DNA from: Pseudomonas hygromyciniae
GTDB taxonomy: Bacteria > Pseudomonadota > Gammaproteobacteria > Pseudomonadales > Pseudomonadaceae
Assembly (NCBI RefSeq): GCF_016925675.1
Contig: NZ_CP070506.1
Location: forward strand, 1,486,501 to 1,550,500
Length of the DNA: 64,000 nt
Direction of reading: 5' to 3'
Part shown: positions 56,395-64,000 of the stretch, piece by piece
Numbering within the stretch: the stretch's first letter is position 1
Layout: each line of letters starts with the position of its first letter
The notes under the pieces: generated by a model
What the model was told of the DNA's origin: nothing
The model's input: the letters and a program-made list of their open reading frames with translations, nothing else
Database searches by the model: none
Made by a program: the position numbers and the translations under genes

Positions 56395-56693
56395 CCTGTG
56401 GCGAGCGGGCTTGCCCTAATGCCGTTCAGTTAAGCCTTTTTGTAGGAGCGAGCTTGCTCGCGAAGAACTTGAGAGCGCCACGTTTACCTAGCAAACACGC
56501 GTTATCGTTGACGTCCTTCGCGAGCAGAACTAGGCGTCCCCCTCGCTCCTACAGAAAGCAGAATCCGCTTAACTGAACGGCATTAGGGCTTGCCCCGCGT
56601 TGGGGCGCGGAGCGCCCCCAATCAGGTATTGCGCAGAGACTGGTTGTGGGGCTGCTGCGCAGCCCCGCGCGGGGCAAGCCCGCTCGCCACAGG
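56395..56693. repeat. Large REP-like palindrome interrupted by a MITE-like element
   Basis: The outer arms CTGTGGCGAGCGGGCTTGCCC (left) and GGGGCAAGCCCGCTCGCCACA (right) match those of the repeat at 44517. The left arm is split by the element at 56417-56585; removing the element and one copy of GGGCTTGCCC restores a continuous arm. This repeat and the short flanks occupy the 424-bp gap between the MFS gene and the next gene. Confidence 0.85.
56417..56585. mobile_element. 169-bp MITE-like element carrying a REPIN
   Basis: Terminal inverted repeats TAATGCCGTTCAGTTAAG (56417-56434) and its exact complement (56568-56585) are flanked by direct repeats GGGCTTGCCC at 56407-56416 and 56586-56595. 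Inside lies an inverted REP pair (TGTAGGAGCGAGCTTGCTCG and CTCGCTCCTACA). There is no coding frame. Transposition in trans by a full-length insertion sequence is inferred. Confidence 0.75.
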
Positions 56694-56701
56694 GTGTGTG
56701 T

Positions 56702-57317
56702 TTAGTAGCCTACGGTGAAACGCTGGCGCGAATGTTTCGGTATTTCCACTTCATCGATCAACGCAATGGCGAAGTCGGCAAAGCTGATCCAGCTACGGCC
56801 TTCGCTGCTCACCAGCAGGTCGTCCTGGCCCAGGCGGAACGTGCCGGTGCGCTCAGTCTCGACAAACTCCGCCGAGGGCGAAAGAAAGGTCCAGTCCAGC
56901 GTCTTTTCCTGGCGCAAGGTGTCGAGGAACGCCGCACCCGCACTGGCCTCGGCCTTGTATTCGGCAGGGAAGCCTTCGCTGTCGATGACCCGCCCGCCGC
57001 CCGGCAACAGCAGCGAACCCGCACCGCCCACCACCAGCAGACGCTTCACCCCGGCCTGTTTGACCGGCCCGATCACAGCGGCCGCGGGCAGGGGTGGCGA
57101 AGTGTGCGGCGCTGATCACCACATCACTGCCGCTGATGGCCTGTTGCAGGGCGTGGGCGTCCAGTGCGTCAGCCTGTTTGACGGTCAGGCCGGGGCGCGC
57201 TGCGATAGCGCCCGTGTTACGGGCAATGGCCGTGACCGTGTGACCGCGACGCAGGGCTTCTTCCAGCAGTTGGCTACCGGCACGGCCGGTGGCACCAATG
57301 ATTGCAATCTTGCTCAT
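56702..57317 (-). pseudogene. NAD(P)-binding (NmrA/SDR-like) protein, frameshifted
   Basis: The start MSKIAIIGATGRAGSQLLEEALRRGHTVTAIARN (ATG 57317) has the Rossmann GATGRAG motif. The frame is lost after SAAHFAT and resumes in the next frame as LPAAAVIGPVKQAGVKRLLVVGGAGSLLLPGG to the stop at 56702. Deleting one base from the G run at 57091-57094 joins the halves perfectly (about 204 residues). It is an atypical-SDR reductase of the NmrA/HSCARG kind. Either a real +1 mutation or a sequencing error at the homopolymer. Confidence 0.85.
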
Positions 57318-57351
57318 GACGTTCTCCAGGGTGGGTAAGGGTTGGATCAAT

Positions 57352-58218
57352 TCACCACTTCATTTCGCCCTTGGCGACTTTGGCACTCAGCTCCAGGGAG
57401 CTTTCATCGGCCAGTTGCGGGTAGCGTTTTTTCATGGCGGCGATCAGTGCGGTGGAATCCTTGGCCTTGGCGGTCTCTACGTCGAATGCCTTGATGTACT
57501 CGGCTGTGAAGGCGACAGATTTGGCCGTAGGTGTGCCCAGGTAGTGACCGGGTACCACGGTGACCGGTTTGAGTTTTTCGATGCGTTGCAGGGTGCCCAG
57601 CCAATCGGCGTGGGATTTCGCGCCCTGGGTGTCGGCCATCCACAGGTGGATGTTTTGCGAGACCACCACGCCGCCGACCACGGCCTTGATCGATGGGATC
57701 CAGACAAAACTACGATCCGGCTGCGGGCCGTCCAGGCCGATCACTTCCAGTGGTTGCCCTTCAAGCGTCAGGCTATGGCCTTCGAGGACTTGGGGAATAA
57801 TGGTTTTGGCCGGCTTGTCGGCGCCCATTTTCGGGCCCCAGTATTCGATCTTTCCGGCAACGGTGGCCTTGATATGATCGACCACCGGTTGCGGCGCAAG
57901 GATCTTGGCTTGTGGGAACGCGCTGGCCAGGGTGTCGAGGCCGAAGTAGTAGTCCGGGTCGCCATGGCTGATGTAGATGGTGGTCAGTTGTTTGCCGCTG
58001 GCGCGGATCTTCTGTACCAGTTGCTCGGCCTGGCCTTTGCCGAACTGCGCGTCCACCAGGATCGCGTCTTTCTCGCCGCTGACCAGCACCGAGCTGACGG
58101 GGAAGATCGCCGATTCGCCCGGGTTGTAAACGTCGAGGGTGAGGTCGGCGGCGACGGCGTGGGCGGCAAAGCCGAGAACGGTAGTGGCCAATACAAAGCG
58201 CTTGAGGGTGGTGAGCAT
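57352..58218 (-). CDS. MBL-fold periplasmic protein with altered metal motif
   Basis: 288 residues with a signal peptide (LATTVLGFAAHAVAADL). It has the MBL fold, but the canonical HxHxDH reads HGDPDY (residues 85-90), so one His and the final His are replaced by Asp87 and Tyr90. Other elements remain: DAQFG, a later PGHYLG and VGGVVVSQNIHLWMAD. It may bind metals differently or be non-hydrolytic. It is 34 bp downstream of the frameshifted SDR-like gene's start side and divergent from a LysR gene, 113 bp away. Confidence 0.82.
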   Translation of the reverse strand: MLTTLKRFVLATTVLGFAAHAVAADLTLDVYNPGESAIFPVSSVLVSGEKDAILVDAQFGKGQAEQLVQKIRASGKQLTTIYISHGDPDYYFGLDTLASAFPQAKILAPQPVVDHIKATVAGKIEYWGPKMGADKPAKTIIPQVLEGHSLTLEGQPLEVIGLDGPQPDRSFVWIPSIKAVVGGVVVSQNIHLWMADTQGAKSHADWLGTLQRIEKLKPVTVVPGHYLGTPTAKSVAFTAEYIKAFDVETAKAKDSTALIAAMKKRYPQLADESSLELSAKVAKGEMKW

Positions 58219-58331
58219 GTTCGGGTCCAGGTCAGGGGTGCCTTGGCAGGCGATGGACAGAGCTTAGTTGCACTGAACGCAGCAAAAAATGCGATGCTGG
58301 AACATAGTTTGTTTCTGAAATCGGGCAAATC

Positions 58332-59237
58332 ATGGATCGTCTTCAAGCAATGCGGGTGTTTGTCACCGTGGTCGACCTGGGCAGCCAATCTGCCGCTGCC
58401 GATCATCTGGACCTGTCGCGCCCTGTCGTGTCGCGTTATCTGGCGGAGCTGGAGGACTGGGTCGGCGCTCGCCTGATGCACCGCACCACCCGCAAGCTCA
58501 GCCTGACCGCCGCTGGCAGTGAAACCCTGCCACGCTGCCGGCAGATGCTGGAATTGTCCTGCGACATGCAGGCCGCCGTCAGCGAACCGGACGACGCCCC
58601 CCGTGGCCTGGTGCGCCTGAGCGTCAGCACCTCGTTTGGCCAGGCGCAGTTGGCCGAGGCGATGGCCGAATACGTCAAGCGTTACCCGTTGGTCAGCATT
58701 GACCTGCAGATGCTCGATCGCACGGTGAACCTGGTGGATGAGCGTATCGACCTGGCGATCCGCACCAGCAATGACCTGGATCCCAACCTGATTGCCCGTC
58801 AGTTGACCGTATGCCGCTCGGTGATCTGCGCTTCGCCGGCGTATCTGCAGGAACACCCGCAGCCCCAGCGGGTAGAGGAACTGGCGGGGCACAACTGCCT
58901 GACCCATTCCTACTTCGGTAAAAGCCTGTGGCATTTCGAGGAGGATGGCGAACCGGTGTCGGTGCCGGTGCACGGCAATATCAGCGCCAATGAAGCCAGC
59001 ACCTTGCTACGGCTGACACTGGCCGGGGCAGGGGTGGCGATGTTGCCGACCTATCAGGCCGGCGATTACATCCGCAGCGGTCAACTGATCCGCCTGCTGC
59101 CCCATGCCGAGCCCCGGCAGATGAACATGTACGCGGTATACGCCTCGCGCAAGCACATGCCCCAGGCCTTGCGCAGCCTCCTGGATTTTCTGGTATTGCG
59201 CTTCCCGCCCGAGCCGCAATGGGATGCGGGGCTGTAG
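58332..59237 (+). CDS. LysR-family transcriptional regulator
   Basis: 301 residues. HTH MDRLQAMRVFVTVVDLGSQSAAADHLDLSRPVVSRYLAELEDWVGARLMHRTTRKLSLT is typical of the DsdC/AaeR-like LysR group, followed by an effector domain ending QALRSLLDFLVLRFPPEP. It diverges from the MBL-fold gene, which, with the SDR-like gene, is its probable target. The start at 58332 has no strong Shine-Dalgarno. Confidence 0.89.
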   Translation: MDRLQAMRVFVTVVDLGSQSAAADHLDLSRPVVSRYLAELEDWVGARLMHRTTRKLSLTAAGSETLPRCRQMLELSCDMQAAVSEPDDAPRGLVRLSVSTSFGQAQLAEAMAEYVKRYPLVSIDLQMLDRTVNLVDERIDLAIRTSNDLDPNLIARQLTVCRSVICASPAYLQEHPQPQRVEELAGHNCLTHSYFGKSLWHFEEDGEPVSVPVHGNISANEASTLLRLTLAGAGVAMLPTYQAGDYIRSGQLIRLLPHAEPRQMNMYAVYASRKHMPQALRSLLDFLVLRFPPEPQWDAGL

Positions 59238-59336
59238 GCCCGATAAGGCGCCTGAATACCCGTCAATACTGGCAACTCGCCCTGGCTGACCTATGCTCAA
59301 TACAGCACCTTCTTGATCTGTCCGGAGGTTAATGCC

Positions 59337-59510
59337 ATGACGATCAAAACCAGAAAGTACCTGATGATCTTTGCCCTGTGCGCCTTCGCCACAGCCCTCT
59401 ACGGCACCGCTGCCTACCGCGCCGAACAGGCCCGTCAGCAACCGGGCATGGCTGCGACCTGCAACCATGGGCAATGCACCTACTCAGCGACGTTGAGCGC
59501 TCTGCGCTGA
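59337..59510 (+). CDS. Small membrane-anchored protein, unknown
   Basis: 57 codons with GGAGG 7 bases before the ATG. One hydrophobic segment (YLMIFALCAFATALYGTAAY, about residues 8-27) suggests a membrane anchor or uncleaved signal, followed by a short polar tail with two cysteines (TCNHGQC). The last 27 bp overlap the end of the convergent AraC gene. The strong ribosome site argues that it is real. Confidence 0.6.
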   Translation: MTIKTRKYLMIFALCAFATALYGTAAYRAEQARQQPGMAATCNHGQCTYSATLSALR

Positions 59511-60398
59511 AACGCCATCGGTAGGCGCCGCGTTCAGTTGTTCGCGAAACGCCTTGGGTGAAAACCCCACGCGGCGTCGGAACAGGCGCGAAAAGTTGGT
59601 CGGATCAGAAAACCCCAGCACATCCGACATTTCATTGATGGTCATGCTGGTGTACGTCAGCAGGCGCTTGGCCTCCAGCAATTGGCGGTCATGCATGATC
59701 TGCAAGGCCGGCTGCCCGCCCAGTTCGCGGCAGGTGCCGTTGAGGTGCGACACCGAGATCCCCAGCTTGTGCGCCAAGTCTTCGATTTTCGGGTGTTCGC
59801 GGTAGTGCTGCTCCACCAACTGGGTGAAACGCCGGAAATACTCACGGCCCCGTGGTGCCCGAGGATGGCGGCGCTGGATGGCCTGGCGACTGATCCACAC
59901 CAGTAACACGCTGACCAGGGCATGCATCATCATGTCCCGGGCCGGGAAGTCATCGTTGTATTCGTGTTGCAGCCGAGTAAACAGGCTATTGAGATAGTCA
60001 CTGTCCTGGCCCGCCGCGTAACTGCCCAGGGTGCTCAAACCGTCCACCGTCGAACCCAACTGGCCTTGCAGGTGCGCCACCAGTGGCGCGGCCAGTGTCA
60101 CCACAAAGCCTTCGACATCTTCGGCAAACCGAAACCCATGCACACACAGCGGCGGTAGCACTTGCAGGGTCGACTGCGTCAGCGTCGTGCGCTGGCCTTC
60201 GATCTCCAGTTGCGCCTGGCCCTTGTACACGTAGAGCAATTGGCACAGGTCCGCATGCCGGTGGGGTTGGATCTCCCACTGGTACTCACGGCTGCGCCGG
60301 GAGATGGTTTCACAGTGCAGCAAGTCCGGGGTCGGCCACTGTTGGCTTTCCCCGTAGAGTTTGAACACTGGAATCGCGGGACTGGCATTTTTGGTCAT
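59484..60398 (-). CDS. AraC/XylS-family activator, PobR-like
   Basis: 304 residues. An N-terminal cupin-type sensing domain (QPHRHADLCQLLYVYKGQAQLEIEGQRTTL) and a C-terminal double HTH (KIEDLAHKLGISVSHLNGTCRELGGQPALQIMHDRQLLEAKRLLTYTSMTINEMSDVLGFSDPTNFSRLFRRRVGFSPKAFR). It is divergent from pobA with 179 bp between, the arrangement of the 4-hydroxybenzoate activator in Pseudomonas. The effector is probably 4-hydroxybenzoate. Confidence 0.88.
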   Translation of the reverse strand: MTKNASPAIPVFKLYGESQQWPTPDLLHCETISRRSREYQWEIQPHRHADLCQLLYVYKGQAQLEIEGQRTTLTQSTLQVLPPLCVHGFRFAEDVEGFVVTLAAPLVAHLQGQLGSTVDGLSTLGSYAAGQDSDYLNSLFTRLQHEYNDDFPARDMMMHALVSVLLVWISRQAIQRRHPRAPRGREYFRRFTQLVEQHYREHPKIEDLAHKLGISVSHLNGTCRELGGQPALQIMHDRQLLEAKRLLTYTSMTINEMSDVLGFSDPTNFSRLFRRRVGFSPKAFREQLNAAPTDGVSAQSAQRR

Positions 60399-60433
60399 AT
60401 TTTTATCCGATACTCAGGACAGTGGTGCGGTAA

Positions 60434-61771
<1,338 letters not shown>

Positions 61772-61842
61772 CCAGCTATCGAGTAACATGACGGGCATTG
61801 CCGTGGGCCTCTTTTCCCGTGGCCTTGCCTGCAGGTTCTGTC

Positions 61843-63340
61843 GTGACTCAACCCACACCTTCCGTACGCAGTGTCCTCGCCGCGCTGATGCTGGCGATTT
61901 TCCTCGGTGCCCTGGACCAGACCATCGTGGCTGTGTCGATGCCGGCCATTTCCGCCCAGTTCAACGACGTCAACCTGTTGGCCTGGGTCATCTCCGGCTA
62001 CATGGTGGCGATGACGGTGGCGGTGCCGATCTACGGCAAACTCGGCGACCTGTATGGGCGCCGGCCCATGATGCTGATCGGCATGGGCCTGTTCACCGTC
62101 GCCTCACTGTTTTGTGGCATGGCGCAAAGCATGGAACAACTGGTGCTGGCGCGCATCCTCCAGGGCATTGGCGCGGGCGGGATGATTTCGGTGAGCCAGG
62201 CGATCATCGGCGACATAATCCCGCCTCGCGAGCGCGGGCGTTATCAGGGTTATTTCAGCAGCATGTACGCGGTCGCCAGCGTAGCCGGGCCGGTGCTGGG
62301 CGGCTATATGACCGAGTACCTGTCGTGGCGCTGGGTGTTCTTGCAACCTGCCATTGGGCGCGGGCGCCTGGTGGGTGGCCCATCGCACCCTGGTGGGGCT
62401 GCCGGTGCCACAGCGCAAGCCGATCATCGATTACCTCGGCACGTTGCTGATGATCGTGGGCCTGACCGCACTGTTGCTGGGCATCACCGAAATCGGCCAG
62501 GGCCATCATTGGCGCGATGATCAAGTGCTGGGCCTGCTCGCCTGTGCCCTGGTGGCGTTGACGCTATTTGTCTGGCACGAGCGCCGGGCACGGGAGCCGT
62601 TATTGCCCATGCACCTGTTCGCCAATCGCAGCGCGGTGCTGTGCTGGTGTACGATTTTCTTTACCAGCTTCCAGGCCATCTCGCTGATCGTGCTGATGCC
62701 CCTGCGCTACCAGAGCGTCACCGGCGCCGGTGCCGACAGCGCCGCCCTGCACCTGCTGCCTTTGGCGATTGGCTTACCCATGGGCGCGTTCTTCGCCGGG
62801 CGCATGACCTCGGTGACGGGGCGCTATAAACCGATGATCCTTGCCGGGGCAGTGCTCACGCCGATAGCGATCCTCGGCATGGCCTTCAGCGCGCCCCAGT
62901 CTCTGATCCTGAGCAGCCTGTTCATGGTGCTCAGTGGCATTGCCTCGGGCATGCAGTTCCCGACGTCCCTGGTGGGCACGCAAAACTCGGTGGCCCAACA
63001 CGACATTGGCGTCGCCACCAGCACCACCAACCTGTTCCGCTCCTTGGGCGGCGCGGTTGGCGTGGCATGCATGTCGGCCTTGCTCCTGGCGTTGTTGCAA
63101 GATTCGAGCTTTGCCCATCTGGCCAGTGGCTCGATGATGGCTGAAGGCAGTTCCGGCAGTGTCCTGCTCGATGGCCTCAATGCGGCACCGGGGCCTGCGC
63201 AGGATGCCTTGCGTGGGGAGTTGCTGAGTACGTTCCGGCATTTATTGATGGTCAGCGCGGCGGTGTCGCTGCTGGGGCTGGCGGCGGCGATTGCCATGCC
63301 CAACCAACTGTTGCGTGGGCGTGAGGACAAGGCGCGATAA
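61843..63340 (+). pseudogene. DHA2-family (EmrB/QacA-like) MFS transporter, frameshifted
   Basis: From a GTG at 61843 the frame encodes VTQPTPSVRSVLAALMLAIFLGALDQTIVAVSMPAI and KLGDLYGRRPMMLIG to YLSWRWVF, then is lost near 62341. The rest continues in another frame from about 62345 as NLPLGAGAWWVAHRTLVGLPVPQRKP to QLLRGREDKAR. The expected join WRWVF-(W/L)-I-NLPLG suggests a net loss of 2 bases. Both parts together give a 14-segment drug:proton antiporter of about 500 residues. Pseudogene or sequencing error. Confidence 0.85.
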
Positions 63341-63371
63341 GCCCGTGATTATGCTCATTTAAAACCCCGCC

Positions 63372-63508
63372 CTGTGGCGAGGGGGCTTGTCCCCCGTTGG
63401 GCTGCGCAGCAGCCCCAAAAGTAATCACCTCGGTCTATCTGATAGAACTCAGTGATCTTATTGGGGCTGCTGCGCAGCCCAACGGGGGACAAGCCCCCTC
63501 TCCACAGG
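63372..63508. repeat. Large palindromic repeat (GGGGGCTTGTCCCCC variant)
   Basis: CTGTGGCGAGGGGGCTTGTC and GACAAGCCCCCTCTCCACAG form the outer arms. Inner arms GTTGGGCTGCGCAGCAGCCCC and GGGGCTGCTGCGCAGCCCAAC pair perfectly. The outer ends are related to the repeats at 44517 and 56395. Confidence 0.88.
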
Positions 63509-63528
63509 GATGGTTTGGCGCGGGTGTT

Positions 63529-64000
63529 TTATGGGCTGTAGTAACCCACCGCCACCAGAAAATGCCCGCTCTTGCGCAGGTAGGCATGCTTGTCTTCCAC
63601 CTTGCCGGTCACCGGGTTTTTCCAGCGGTACTGGTATTCCCCCTGATCCTGTTCCTTCATCAATTGAAGGATCGGTTCGCCCACGGGCTTGCCGTCCGGG
63701 TCTTTGACCTTGGCAAAGTCGGTGTTGATCAGGCGCAGGTTGGTGCCATGGGCCACGTAGCGCCCGGTATCCAGATCGACCACAAATACATACAAGTCGT
63801 CCTGCAGAAAGCCGCCTTGCAGCGCGTTGATTGCCTTCAGTGTGCCCGCTTCGTTTTTCTCCAGATCCTTGACCGCCTTGTCCCGCAGGGCCTTGGCCTG
63901 TTCGGGTGTGGCGCGGGGCAGGTAATAGCCGACGGCCAGGATGTGCTGGCCGATGCGCTGGTAGAACACATGTTTGCGTTCCACCTTGCCATCGTTCCAG
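63529..64000 (-). CDS. Cache-domain sensory protein, N-terminus beyond window
   Basis: About 156 residues are visible, ending GHFLVAVGYYSP at 63529. WNDGKVERKHVFYQRIGQHILAVGYYLPR and, some 120 residues later, YRWKNPVTGKVEDKHAYLRKSGHFLVAVGYYSP are two copies of the single-Cache type 2 end motif, so this is a tandem Cache protein. LDTGRYVAHGTNLRLINTDFAKVKDPDGKP is the ligand-pocket region. No transmembrane or output domain lies in the visible part. It may be a periplasmic sensor on its own or a fused signal protein. Confidence 0.8.
   Translation of the reverse strand, partial: WNDGKVERKHVFYQRIGQHILAVGYYLPRATPEQAKALRDKAVKDLEKNEAGTLKAINALQGGFLQDDLYVFVVDLDTGRYVAHGTNLRLINTDFAKVKDPDGKPVGEPILQLMKEQDQGEYQYRWKNPVTGKVEDKHAYLRKSGHFLVAVGYYSP

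Overview
The window is chromosomal DNA of a Pseudomonas, most likely of the P. fluorescens group. The evidence is high GC, Pseudomonas-type gene order (opdH-tctCBA beside tctDE, nadB beside algU-mucAB-mucD, sdhE-ygfX, gcvR/dapA/bamC/purC) and many REP/REPIN palindromes of the fluorescens type. About 70 protein genes, one tRNA-Ser and several repeat families are supported. The first and last genes run off the ends.

Layout: (1) 0-7.7 kb, tricarboxylate uptake: an AbrB-type membrane protein, tctA, tctB, tctC and an OpdH-like porin, divergent from the tctD-tctE two-component system. (2) 8-23.4 kb, housekeeping: HDOD protein, ygfZ, sdhE-ygfX, nadB, the envelope-stress operon algU-mucA-mucB-mucD (no mucC), bepA, a TusA-like protein, bcp, gcvR, then dapA-bamC-MBL-purC and tRNA-Ser(CGA). 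(3) 23.4-29.35 kb, a block bracketed by the tRNA-Ser 3' end and an imperfect 22-bp copy of it (19/22). It holds a truncated foreign gene and a Pho-box-preceded pstS-pstC-pstA-pstB set with short permeases and no phoU, followed by two overlapping genes: a degenerate Fic-fold protein and a HAD-family phosphatase. This is the best candidate for an undescribed system. (4) 29.6-48.7 kb, an acyl-CoA catabolic cluster resembling the pim dicarboxylate pathway: porin, MFS carrier, CoA ligase, PimF-like fusion enzyme, a pair of acyl-CoA dehydrogenases, etfBA, a hydroxyacyl-CoA dehydrogenase, two thiolases, a hotdog protein, an unknown permease, an enoyl-CoA hydratase and an IclR regulator. Four promoters carry the same palindrome, GTTYCGC-N3-GCGRAAC, and so look like one regulon. 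(5) 48.8-64 kb, an accessory region: LysR, PadR and AraC regulators, a five-copy alternating REPIN array, a flavin oxidoreductase, a VOC protein, a CynX-like MFS, a nested repeat insertion, a frameshifted NAD(P)-binding protein, an unusual MBL-fold protein, pobA with its AraC-type activator, a frameshifted DHA2 transporter, and a truncated Cache-domain protein.

Functions are read from motifs, lengths and gene order only. Substrates of the transporters and of the acyl-CoA cluster are inferred.
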